Assembly: GCA_947632415.1 (NCBI GenBank)
Contig: CANRPB010000015.1
Span: 1 to 18,967 of the forward strand
Source of the DNA: an uncultured Bacilli bacterium
GTDB lineage: Bacteria; Bacillota_I; Bacilli_A; RF39; UBA660
DNA length: 18,967 nt
Reading direction: 5' to 3'
Shown piece by piece: positions 5,627-12,284 of the stretch (its first letter is position 1; the number at the start of each line of letters is the position of its first letter). A program made the translations under genes and the position numbers. The notes below the pieces were generated by a model. That model saw nothing but the letters and a program-made list of their open reading frames with translations. It had not been told where the DNA came from and did no database searches.

Positions 5627-6982
5627 TTATTTTCCTAGACAAAATTGACTAAACAGTTGATTTATTAATTCTTCTTGATATGTTTCGCCTGTAATTTCGC
5701 CTAAAAGTTCCCATATTTTTTTTATGTCTATTTCTATCATGTCGATTGGTTGATTTAGTTTAATACTTGTTTTAATATCATTTATTAGTTCTAATGATTG
5801 ATTGAGGAGCGCTAATGATCTGGCATTTGTTAGATATGTTAAGTCTTTTCCTTCTAGTTGTTCTAGGTTGTACATTTCAATGATTTTTTGTTTTAAGTTT
5901 TCAATTCCTGTCTGGTTTAAAGCGCTTATTTTTACTATATTTTTTTCGTTTTCTAATTTTAAATTTATTTTTGATGGTAAATCTATTTTGTTAATTACAA
6001 TTATATGTTGTTTGTTTTTTATTTTTTCTATTAGTTTTTGGTCATATTCTGTTAGTTCTTCGTTATTATTTAATATTAGTAAAACTAAGTCGGATTTTTC
6101 GATTATTTCTAGACTTTTATTTACTCCGATATTTTCTACTATATCGTCTGTTTTTCTAATTCCAGCGGTGTCGATTAAGTCTAGTATTATTCCGTTTATG
6201 GTTATGGTGCCTTCAACAGTGTCTCTTGTTGTTCCTTCTATTTCTGTGACGATGGCTTTTTCTTCATCTAATAGTTTATTTAAAAGACTGCTTTTTCCTA
6301 CATTTGGTCTTCCTACTATTGCTGTTTTGATTCCTTGTTCTATTAATTTTCCTGTTTGACTTTCTTTTAGTATTTTTTTTATTTCATTTTCTATTTCTTT
6401 TATATTTTTACTTAGTTGTTCATGGGTTATGTCTTCGATATCTTCATATTCTGGATAATCTATTTTTACTTCAATATTAGCAAGTATTTCTAGTATTTTT
6501 TGTCTAAGTTCTTTGATTAAGTTGGAAACTTTTCCTCCTAGTTCATTTAGCGCTAATTCTCGTTCTTTTTCACTTTTGGAGTTGATTAAGTTCATTATTC
6601 CTTCGGCTTCTATTAGATCAATTCTTCCATTTAAAAAAGCTCTTTTGGTAAATTCTCCTGGTTCTGCTAGACGACATCCTATAGTTAATAGTATTTCTAG
6701 TATCTTTTTGGTTACAAGTATGTTTCCATGACAGTTTATTTCTACTACATCTTCGGTGGTGAAGGTTTTGGGTGCTCGCATTATTGATACTAATACTTCG
6801 TCTTCTATTTTTTTGTTGTATTCTATGTGTCCGTAGTGAATGGTGTGGGTTGGTACTTTCTCTAGATTTTTTTCTTTAAATATTTTATTTACTATTTTTA
6901 TGGCATCTTTGCCACTTATTCTTATTATGGCAATAGCACCTTTGCCTGCTGTAGTTGATATGGCTGCGATAGTATCATTCAT
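5627..6982 (-). CDS. mnmE: MnmE (TrmE), tRNA modification GTPase
   Basis: MnmE is the GTPase partner of MnmG in wobble uridine modification. The 451 residues hold the N-terminal folate-binding domain (about 1-120, with DTIAAISTTAGKGAIAIIRISG at the start and AEPGEFTKRAFLNGRIDL near 106-123). A central helical domain follows, then an inserted G domain with GRPNVGKS (224-231), EGTTRDT, DTAG and NKID, and the C-terminal CLGK whose Cys is conserved in the family. Length is close to B. subtilis MnmE (459). It has AAAGGAGAG before the ATG and its own promoter. Unlike Bacillus, where mnmG follows directly, a DUF4234 gene and a promoter-terminator pair intervene. Confidence 0.97.
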   Translation of the reverse strand: MNDTIAAISTTAGKGAIAIIRISGKDAIKIVNKIFKEKNLEKVPTHTIHYGHIEYNKKIEDEVLVSIMRAPKTFTTEDVVEINCHGNILVTKKILEILLTIGCRLAEPGEFTKRAFLNGRIDLIEAEGIMNLINSKSEKERELALNELGGKVSNLIKELRQKILEILANIEVKIDYPEYEDIEDITHEQLSKNIKEIENEIKKILKESQTGKLIEQGIKTAIVGRPNVGKSSLLNKLLDEEKAIVTEIEGTTRDTVEGTITINGIILDLIDTAGIRKTDDIVENIGVNKSLEIIEKSDLVLLILNNNEELTEYDQKLIEKIKNKQHIIVINKIDLPSKINLKLENEKNIVKISALNQTGIENLKQKIIEMYNLEQLEGKDLTYLTNARSLALLNQSLELINDIKTSIKLNQPIDMIEIDIKKIWELLGEITGETYQEELINQLFSQFCLGK

Positions 6983-7003
6983 ATATTTCTCTCCTTTGCT
7001 TAT

Positions 7004-7032
7004 ATTCTAGTTTATTTGATTTTTTTAGTCAA
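7004..7032 (-). promoter_or_regulatory. mnmE promoter
   Basis: On the minus strand, TTGACT (7027-7032), a 17-base spacer and TAGAAT (7004-7009), 5 of 6 at both elements. It overlaps the end of the jag terminator T-tract. Confidence 0.72.
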
Positions 7033-7056
7033 GAAAAAAAGAAGTTAGTCTTCTTT
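7031..7056 (-). terminator. rho-independent terminator after jag
   Basis: On the minus strand AAAGAAG (7056-7050), loop ACTAA and CTTCTTT (7044-7038) form a 7-bp stem followed by TTTTC. The loop contains the jag stop codon. The stem is AT-rich, so some readthrough into mnmE is likely. Confidence 0.55.
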
Positions 7057-7659
7057 ATATTTTATAACGGTATAACGGTTGGGTTCTTCTCCAATACTTT
7101 CTGTTTTTAATTTTTTGTGTTGGGCTACTAAATTGTGAACTATTCTTCTTTTATATGAATTCATTGGATCTAGTTTTATTTCCATGTGGGTTCTTTCTAC
7201 TTCTTTTATTAGTTCGATTATTTCTTTTTCAAAGTTTTCTTCTTTTCTTTTTTTATAGTTTGAGGCATCAATATTTATTTTTATGTCTAGTCCTAGTTGA
7301 TTTCTTATTGATTTTCTTATTAGTGTTTGGATAGCATCAATGTTTTTTCCTTCTTTACCGATTAGGATTGGGTTATTATTTGATACTAAAATTATTTTGA
7401 TGATGTTTTCTTTTTCGTTTATTTCTGATTTTATTTCAATTTGAAAGCTTTTGTCAATTTCTTCTATATATTTTTTTATATATTCTTTTATTTCTTGTTT
7501 TGGTATTGCTTCAATTATGTATTTTTTTGAGTGAAATAGTTTTGGTTCTATTTCGCTTTCTTTGATAAATAGTTCTTCTATTTTTTTGTTTAGTCCTTGT
7601 TCACATTTTGCTTGGGCTTCTTCCTTGGTCTTTCCTTCAAATTTAGATAATGTTAGCAT
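7045..7659 (-). CDS. jag: Jag/KhpB, RNA-binding protein with Jag-N, KH and R3H domains
   Basis: Jag (KhpB, EloR in streptococci) is an RNA-binding protein tied to cell elongation and gene expression and is nearly always beside yidC. The 204 residues contain a Jag-N domain (about 1-50), a KH domain with the GxxG loop GKEG (101-104), and a C-terminal R3H domain with RRIVH (Arg171, His175). A variable linker lies at about 52-75. Its start overlaps the last 17 bases of yidC, with AAGGAGAGG upstream, consistent with translation linked to yidC. It is the last gene of the rpmH unit and is followed by a terminator. Confidence 0.93.
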   Translation of the reverse strand: MLTLSKFEGKTKEEAQAKCEQGLNKKIEELFIKESEIEPKLFHSKKYIIEAIPKQEIKEYIKKYIEEIDKSFQIEIKSEINEKENIIKIILVSNNNPILIGKEGKNIDAIQTLIRKSIRNQLGLDIKINIDASNYKKRKEENFEKEIIELIKEVERTHMEIKLDPMNSYKRRIVHNLVAQHKKLKTESIGEEPNRYTVIKYKED

Positions 7660-8578
7660 TTTTTCCTCTCCTTTTTACTAGTAGATTTTGAACAATTGTG
7701 AAACTACTGTTGAATATCCAATATAGTTCAATTCCTGTTGACATTGTGAATGACGCAATTGTTATAAATACTACTGACATGTTCATCATCATTTTCATTT
7801 GTTGTTCTTGTTCTTTGTTCATTGATGCTGTTTGATTTAGTTTGAATGAGAAAAATGTTGCTAGTGCTACTAATATTACAAATATTATATAGTACCATTG
7901 ACCTTTTTGGAAAGCGGTTAAGGGACTGGTTCCTAGTTGAAATCCTAAAAAATTTTCTTCAAAGATGGCTGGTAAACGGTTTAGTGCTTCATAGAAGGCA
8001 AAGAATAATGGTATTTGAATTAATGAGAATAGACATCCTGATAAAGGATTGATGTTATTTTCTTTGTATATTAACATCATTTCTTGAGATTTTTGCATCA
8101 TGCTTTCTTGATCAGTTTTTCCGTTGTATTTTTTTTCTAATTTTTCTAGTTTAGGTTGGGCTTTTTTCATATTTTCTGATTGTAAAGCAGTTTTTTTAGT
8201 TATTGGATACATTATTCCTCTTATTATTAAGGTTAATATAATTACTGCTATACCATAGTTTTTAACAAGTTGTCCTAGTTTTATTATTATTAGGGCTAAT
8301 GGTTTTACAAATAGTGTTGTCCAAAGTCCTTCGTATCCGTTTGATGTTATTTTGAATTCGGTACATTTTGGTAATTGTTCAAGATCTACTTGATGTTCTA
8401 TGTAGATGTTTCTTGTTGTTTCATTTTCTGGTTGACATAATATATTGGATACTAGGCTTTGGCCTGTTTCGGGGTTTTGAACTGCTTTTTTATCTTCTTT
8501 TAGTATTTTGGTACATCCTGTTAGTGATGTTGCTAGTAATATAGTGGCTAGTATCTTTATTGTTTTATTTTTTTTCAT
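7643..8578 (-). CDS. yidC: YidC/SpoIIIJ membrane protein insertase, lipoprotein type
   Basis: YidC inserts and folds membrane proteins, alone or with the Sec translocon. The 311 residues begin with a lipoprotein signal peptide ending in LTGC (Cys22), as in Gram-positive SpoIIIJ. An extracellular segment follows, then five hydrophobic segments. The first carries the conserved Arg of the hydrophilic groove (ILTLIIRGIMYP). A cytoplasmic helical hairpin rich in Lys/Gln/Met follows (NMKKAQPKLEKLEKKY), then LSGCLFSLIQIPLFFAFYEAL. The tail is short and basic (KRRGKN). The ATG overlaps the rnpA stop codon by 4 bases (ATGA) and is itself preceded by GGAG, so translation is probably coupled. Confidence 0.96.
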   Translation of the reverse strand: MKKNKTIKILATILLATSLTGCTKILKEDKKAVQNPETGQSLVSNILCQPENETTRNIYIEHQVDLEQLPKCTEFKITSNGYEGLWTTLFVKPLALIIIKLGQLVKNYGIAVIILTLIIRGIMYPITKKTALQSENMKKAQPKLEKLEKKYNGKTDQESMMQKSQEMMLIYKENNINPLSGCLFSLIQIPLFFAFYEALNRLPAIFEENFLGFQLGTSPLTAFQKGQWYYIIFVILVALATFFSFKLNQTASMNKEQEQQMKMMMNMSVVFITIASFTMSTGIELYWIFNSSFTIVQNLLVKRRGKNANII

Positions 8579-8913
8579 TTGTTCTCCTTTATTATCGATA
8601 GTTTTTTAAATACACGATTTAATTCTTCTTTTATTTCGGGAAATGTATGATTATTTATTTCCTTCCTTACTATTATAATACAATCAAAGTTGTTTTGGTA
8701 GTCATTTTCGGATATTATTTCTTTTATTTGCCTTTTTACTTTATTTCTTCTAACAGCATTGCCTATTTTTTTTCCTACTGATAAACCAAAGTGATAAATG
8801 CTGTTTTCATGTCTTTGTAAATATATGAAAAAGTATGATGATTTATATGATTTGTTATTTTTTATTATTTTTTCAAAGTCTTGGCTTTTTTTTACTATAT
8901 TTATTTTTTTCAT
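8575..8913 (-). CDS. rnpA: Ribonuclease P protein component
   Basis: RnpA is the protein subunit that helps RNase P RNA bind and cleave the 5' leader of pre-tRNA. The 112 residues carry the family hallmark GNAVRRNKVKRQIKE (51-65, the RNR motif) and the following IIIVRKE strand. Length fits the family (about 110-120). AAAGGTG precedes the ATG. It lies 47 bases after rpmH, separated by a hairpin with a T-tract that could lower its expression relative to L34, and its stop overlaps the yidC start. Confidence 0.95.
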   Translation of the reverse strand: MKKINIVKKSQDFEKIIKNNKSYKSSYFFIYLQRHENSIYHFGLSVGKKIGNAVRRNKVKRQIKEIISENDYQNNFDCIIIVRKEINNHTFPEIKEELNRVFKKLSIIKENK

Positions 8914-8933
8914 ATGTCACCTTTTTTATATTT

Positions 8934-8956
8934 AAAAACCACTGTAATACAGTGGT
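8934..8956 (-). terminator. terminator-like hairpin between rpmH and rnpA
   Basis: CCACTGT (8955-8949 on the minus strand), loop ATT and ACAGTGG (8945-8939) form a perfect 7-bp GC-containing stem followed by TTTTT. It lies 5 bases after the rpmH stop. As rnpA has no visible promoter of its own, this is probably a partial terminator or an RNA processing and stability element that sets the L34 to RnpA ratio. Confidence 0.65.
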
Positions 8957-8960
8957 ATTA

Positions 8961-9083
8961 TTAATGAGCTAATACTTTACGACCTTTTCTTCTTCTTGAA
9001 TTAATCATTTTTGTTTTCATACGTGCCATGAAACCCATTTTTTTACTTCTTTTTCTATTGTTTGGTTGATATGTTCTTTTCAT
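8961..9083 (-). CDS. rpmH: 50S ribosomal protein L34, short form
   Basis: L34 is a small basic protein of the large ribosomal subunit. The frame reads MKRTYQPNNRKRSKKMGF at its start and RRRKGRKVLAH at its end, unmistakably L34, with 40 residues. The usual length in Bacilli is 44: the segment between the two basic blocks, normally TKNGRxVLARRR-like, is shortened here by about four residues (TKMINSRRR). An ideal ribosome binding site, AGGAGG, lies 7 bases before the ATG. It is the first gene of the rpmH-rnpA-yidC-jag unit and has a perfect consensus promoter. Confidence 0.96.
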   Translation of the reverse strand: MKRTYQPNNRKRSKKMGFMARMKTKMINSRRRKGRKVLAH

Positions 9084-9125
9084 TGTAACACCTCCTGAAC
9101 TAAATTATTTCTCTTTGCTTTTAAC

Positions 9126-9154
9126 ATTATATAGATAAATAGATGATTTGTCAA
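9126..9154 (-). promoter_or_regulatory. rpmH promoter, perfect consensus
   Basis: On the minus strand, TTGACA (9149-9154), exactly 17 bases, TATAAT (9126-9131): a perfect vegetative sigma factor promoter, as expected for a ribosomal protein gene. The nearest DnaA box begins 48 bases further upstream. Confidence 0.92.
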
Positions 9155-9201
9155 ATAATTTTTTCTTTTTTTCTAAATTAGTTTTTTAAAAAAAGTTTTT
9201 A

Positions 9202-9414
9202 TGTGCAAAACTTTTTAGTCATTATTTTTGTTATGTTATTATTGTTGGTTTTGCACAGTTTTGTTTGCTGTTGTATTTGCTTTATTTTCTTTACTTTTGA
9301 ACATAATTGTTGAAAACTGTTTCAACATTGTTCATATTTTTTGAAAAGTTTTGCACATATATTGTTCAAAAGTTATTTTTTTGGTTCTTTTATCGAACTT
9401 TTTTATGTGCAAAA
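9202..9414. other. oriC part 1: four variant DnaA boxes upstream of dnaA
   Basis: The 9-mer TTTTGCACA or its complement occurs four times without mismatch: 9202-9210 (minus), 9249-9257 (plus), 9349-9357 (plus), 9406-9414 (minus). The two plus-strand copies are exactly 100 bp apart, and the set is arranged minus-plus-plus-minus. No standard TTATCCACA is seen. The surrounding DNA (9160-9500) is very AT-rich and gene-free. Position between rpmH and dnaA is that of the upstream half of a bipartite Bacillus-type origin, and the same boxes would let DnaA repress its own gene. No convincing dnaA promoter could be picked out. Confidence 0.75.
9299..9333. repeat. imperfect inverted repeat between DnaA boxes
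   Basis: GTTGAAA (9309-9315) and TTTCAAC (9320-9326) are perfect 7-bp arms around ACTG. The outer arms GAACA (9299-9303) and TGTTC (9329-9333) also match, with extra bases on one side. It lies between the second and third DnaA boxes. It may be a binding site for an origin regulator or for a repressor of dnaA; none is identified. Confidence 0.45.
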
Positions 9415-9513
9415 AGTTGTTGATTTTGTTTTTTTGATAAATTTTACCGATTTTTGCTTTTAATTATTTTGTGTTTATTGTAAAATAATATTGTTATTTT
9501 GGTGGTGATTTGT

Positions 9514-10866
9514 GTGGATATAGACAATATTTGGAATTTGTTTCTTGAAAGAATTAAAGATACTTTAGATCCCATATTATATGAAACTTGGTTTATGGAT
9601 ACTAAACTTGTTGAGTTAAATGAAAATTATGCCAAAATACTGGTTCCTATGCAGGTTCATAAGAAACATTTAAAAGAGAATTATAATGACTTAGTTGAGG
9701 AAATTTTTACTGAAATAACTGGTACTAATTTTAATTTTGAGTATGTTATTGAAGAGGAACTGAAGACTAATGTTAAAATTGATGTTGATGCGATTGGGGT
9801 TCCTTCTTTTTCTGATTTTGAGTCTAATTTGGATCCAAGATATACTTTTGATAATTTTATAGTAGGGCAGAGTAATAAGTTTGCTAAGGCTACTTCTCTT
9901 GCGGTTGCTGAAAAACCGGGTTTTATGTATAATCCGTTGTTTATATATGGCAAGAGTGGGTTAGGGAAAACACATTTGATGCATGCTATTGGAAATTATA
10001 TTGTTAAAAACAGCAAAAAAAAAGTTTTGTATGTTACTAGTGAACGGTTTGTTGATGATTTTTTGAACATATATCGAAAAAATAAGAATGAAAATAATTT
10101 TGAAATGATTGAATCTTTTAAGAAGAAGTATCGTGATATTGATGTTTTGATGATCGATGATATTCAATATTTGGAAATTGCTAATAAGACGCAACAGGAG
10201 TTTTTCAACACTTTTAATGAGTTGCATTGTAATAATAAACAAATTATTATTTCTTCTGATAGATCGCCTGATGATTTAAACAAGTTAGAGGAGAGATTAC
10301 GTACTAGATTTAATTGGGGTCTTACTATTGATATTTTACCTCCTGATTTTCAACTTAGGATGGATATTATTGATAAGAAGATTGAGGCTAATGAGATTTG
10401 TAATAAACTTCCTCTTGAGGTTAAAGAATATATCGCTAGTAATTGTAGTAGTGATATTAGAAAACTTGAAGGGGCTATTACAAGAATTTTTGCTTTTGCG
10501 GCGATGATGAATAGTTCTTCAATTACTTTGGATTTAGCTGTTGAGGCTTTGAAGGATTATTTTGTTAAGAGTATTATATCTAAGAATAAGATTGAGCAAG
10601 TACAACAGGTAGTTGCTAGTCATTATAATATTTCAATTGATGATATTAAGGGTAAAAAAAGAGTTACAAATGTTTCGGTTCCAAGACAGGTAGGAATGTA
10701 TATTTGTAGGAAGGTTTTGGAAGAGTCGCTGCCCAAAATTGGGGCTGAGTTTGGAGGAAAAAATCATACTACAGTTATGCATTCTGTAAATAAGATTGAA
10801 AAGAAGATTGAGACTGATGAAGATTTTAAAAATGAGGTTGATAAAATTATTGCTAAACTTAAGTAG
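9514..10866 (+). CDS. dnaA: DnaA, chromosomal replication initiator
   Basis: DnaA-ATP binds origin boxes, opens the duplex and recruits the helicase. Starting at GTG 9514, the protein has 450 residues. TTG and GTG codons upstream are in frame, but the ribosome binding site GGTGGTGAT (9501-9509) overlaps them and fits the GTG at 9514. MDIDNIWNLFLERI then matches the usual DnaA start. Domain I is about 1-80, domain II is very short, and the AAA+ domain has GKSGLGKT (146-153), VLMIDDIQ (211-218), the SSDRSP sensor segment and the RLRTRF arginine motif. The C-terminal DNA-binding domain has GGKNHTTVMHSVNKIE, where most DnaA proteins have GGRDHTTV. The residue equivalent to E. coli Asp433 is Asn417 and Arg432 is Lys416, while Arg399, His434 and Thr435 equivalents are kept. 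The local boxes are also altered. Confidence 0.96.
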   Translation: MDIDNIWNLFLERIKDTLDPILYETWFMDTKLVELNENYAKILVPMQVHKKHLKENYNDLVEEIFTEITGTNFNFEYVIEEELKTNVKIDVDAIGVPSFSDFESNLDPRYTFDNFIVGQSNKFAKATSLAVAEKPGFMYNPLFIYGKSGLGKTHLMHAIGNYIVKNSKKKVLYVTSERFVDDFLNIYRKNKNENNFEMIESFKKKYRDIDVLMIDDIQYLEIANKTQQEFFNTFNELHCNNKQIIISSDRSPDDLNKLEERLRTRFNWGLTIDILPPDFQLRMDIIDKKIEANEICNKLPLEVKEYIASNCSSDIRKLEGAITRIFAFAAMMNSSSITLDLAVEALKDYFVKSIISKNKIEQVQQVVASHYNISIDDIKGKKRVTNVSVPRQVGMYICRKVLEESLPKIGAEFGGKNHTTVMHSVNKIEKKIETDEDFKNEVDKIIAKLK

Positions 10867-10982
10867 GTGCAAAAGTTTTATTTTTAAACAATATTTAAAC
10901 ATTTTTTGCACAGTGGTTTTTATCAGTATTTTAAAGGGTTTTGAGTAGTTTTGCACAGTTTCCACAGTAATAATAAAAATAA
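10866..10982. other. oriC part 2: DnaA boxes and DnaA-trio unwinding region before dnaN
   Basis: Variant boxes lie at 10866-10874 (GGTGCAAAA, one mismatch, minus, starting at the last base of the dnaA stop codon), 10904-10912 (TTTTGCACA, plus) and 10949-10957 (TTTTGCACA, plus). The last abuts a degenerate box GTTTCCACA (10958-10966). After one G, five triplets of the form (T/A)A(G/A) follow: TAA TAA TAA AAA TAA (10968-10982), then AATATTATATAG-type AT-rich DNA. Two abutting boxes followed by DnaA-trios and AT-rich DNA is the basal unwinding arrangement described for B. subtilis oriC, and it is on the same side, just upstream of dnaN. Confidence 0.7.
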
Positions 10983-11005
10983 TATTATATAGAAGGAGAA
11001 TATAT

Positions 11006-12127
11006 ATGAAATTGAAAATTAAACAAAATATTTTAATGGAGCACATGAATTATGTTATTAAGGGTATTTCTAGCAAGAATTTAATTCCTATACTTAATTG
11101 TATTAAGTTTGAGTTAACCCAAGATGGTTTGTATTTAATGAGTACGGATAATGATATCGCTATTAAGACTTTTATTCCTAAAGATAAAATTGAGGCTATT
11201 GATGTTTGTGGTGAAATTGTAGTTTCTGGTAAATATATTTATGAGATAATTAGAAAATTACCTAATGAGGTTATTAATATAGAAGAGGTTATGGAGTCTA
11301 AATTGTTTATTAATACTTCTACTTCTTCGTTTAATTTGAATTGTAATGATGCTTCTGATTTTCCTATGTTGGATTTGGAGGATAATAAAAATCCTATTAT
11401 AATTAGTAAAAGGATGTTCAAAAGTATTATTAATCAAACTTTGTTTGCTACTTCAACACAGGAATCTCGTCCAGCGTTGACTGGTTTAAATTTTAAAATT
11501 GATGGTAATGTTTTGGAGTGTGTTGCGACTGATTCTTATCGTTTAGCGAAAAAGATTATTAATTTGGATAGGGAAGTTGTTGAAAAGATAAATATTATTA
11601 TTCCTACTAAGAATTTGTATGAACTTGTTAAGTTGTTTAATGATGAAGAGGGGGATTTGGAGTTACATATTTTTAGTAATAAAGTAATATTTAAGTTTAA
11701 TTCGATTGTTATGTTGTCTAGACTTGTTAATGGTACTTATCCTGATACTTCTAAGCTTATTCCTACATCTTTTAATGTTACAATGAAGGTTAAGTTGAAT
11801 GATTTATATAATGCTATTGACAGGGCTTCGTTACTTACTAATGAGTCTGATAAGAATACTATTAAGTTAGAGGGTAGTCATGATTTTATTAAGTTGTCTT
11901 CTAATATTCCTGAGATTGGTAATGTTGAGGAAAAAGTATTTTTAGTTGATAGTGTTAATGATGATTTTAGGATTGCTTTTAGTTCTAGATATATGATGGA
12001 TGCTTTAAAGGCTTTTGATGGTGATATTGTTGAGTTGTTATTTAATGGTGAGGTTAAACCTATTATTTTGAAGGATGTTGATAATGATGATTTAATTCAA
12101 CTTATTTTACCTATTAGAACTTATTAG
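11006..12127 (+). CDS. dnaN: DnaN, DNA polymerase III beta sliding clamp
   Basis: DnaN forms the dimeric ring that tethers the polymerase to DNA. The 373 residues fit the family (B. subtilis 378) and show its usual features: MKLKIKQNILMEHMNYVIKGIS at the N-terminus, the RPALTGLNF segment, the CVATDSYRLA motif near the partner-binding pocket, and the C-terminal PIILKDVDNDDLIQLILPIRTY ending. AAGGAG lies 8 bases before the ATG. The gene lies 139 bases after dnaA, across the predicted unwinding region, and is followed by its own terminator. A weak promoter (TTTCCA, 18 bases, TATTAT) overlaps the DnaA-trios but is not convincing. Confidence 0.97.
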   Translation: MKLKIKQNILMEHMNYVIKGISSKNLIPILNCIKFELTQDGLYLMSTDNDIAIKTFIPKDKIEAIDVCGEIVVSGKYIYEIIRKLPNEVINIEEVMESKLFINTSTSSFNLNCNDASDFPMLDLEDNKNPIIISKRMFKSIINQTLFATSTQESRPALTGLNFKIDGNVLECVATDSYRLAKKIINLDREVVEKINIIIPTKNLYELVKLFNDEEGDLELHIFSNKVIFKFNSIVMLSRLVNGTYPDTSKLIPTSFNVTMKVKLNDLYNAIDRASLLTNESDKNTIKLEGSHDFIKLSSNIPEIGNVEEKVFLVDSVNDDFRIAFSSRYMMDALKAFDGDIVELLFNGEVKPIILKDVDNDDLIQLILPIRTY

Positions 12128-12136
12128 TTTTTGTTT

Positions 12137-12178
12137 CACATTTTATCTAATTTTTGATAATTTGTGATTTTTTTTTTA
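12137..12178 (+). terminator. terminator after dnaN
   Basis: CACATTTTATC (12137-12147) and GATAATTTGTG (12156-12166) form an 11-bp stem with a 2x2 internal mismatch and an 8-base loop, followed by a run of ten Ts. It starts 9 bases after the dnaN stop and separates dnaN from the comK-family gene. Confidence 0.6.
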
Positions 12179-12192
12179 TTTTTTTTAATTTT

Positions 12193-12235
12193 TTGACATT
12201 TTTCAACAATTTTTGACATTTTTTGGTGGTATAAA
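12193..12235 (+). promoter_or_regulatory. comK upstream region: paired TTGACATTTTT repeats and extended -10
   Basis: TTTTTGACATTTTT-type segments occur twice, with TTGACA at 12193-12198 and 12213-12218, exactly 20 bp apart (about two helix turns). An extended -10, TGGTATAAA (TATAAA at 12230-12235), follows. Neither TTGACA is at proper -35 distance (11 and 31 bases), so the repeats look more like a tandem activator or repressor site than a simple promoter. B. subtilis comK is controlled by its own product and several repressors. Confidence 0.4.
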
Positions 12236-12284
12236 AAAGGAGATTTAATTTTTTTGTTGTATTATTTTTATAGGGGGGATTTTA

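Noticed and set aside
8633..8644. ATTTCGGGAAAT as a Noc site in rnpA
   Set aside because: It lacks two bases of the 14-bp site, so the half-sites are wrongly spaced and the palindrome is broken.
9499..9513. Earlier TTG or GTG starts for dnaA
   Set aside because: They fall inside the GGTGGTGAT ribosome binding site; GTG 9514 gives the usual DnaA N-terminus.
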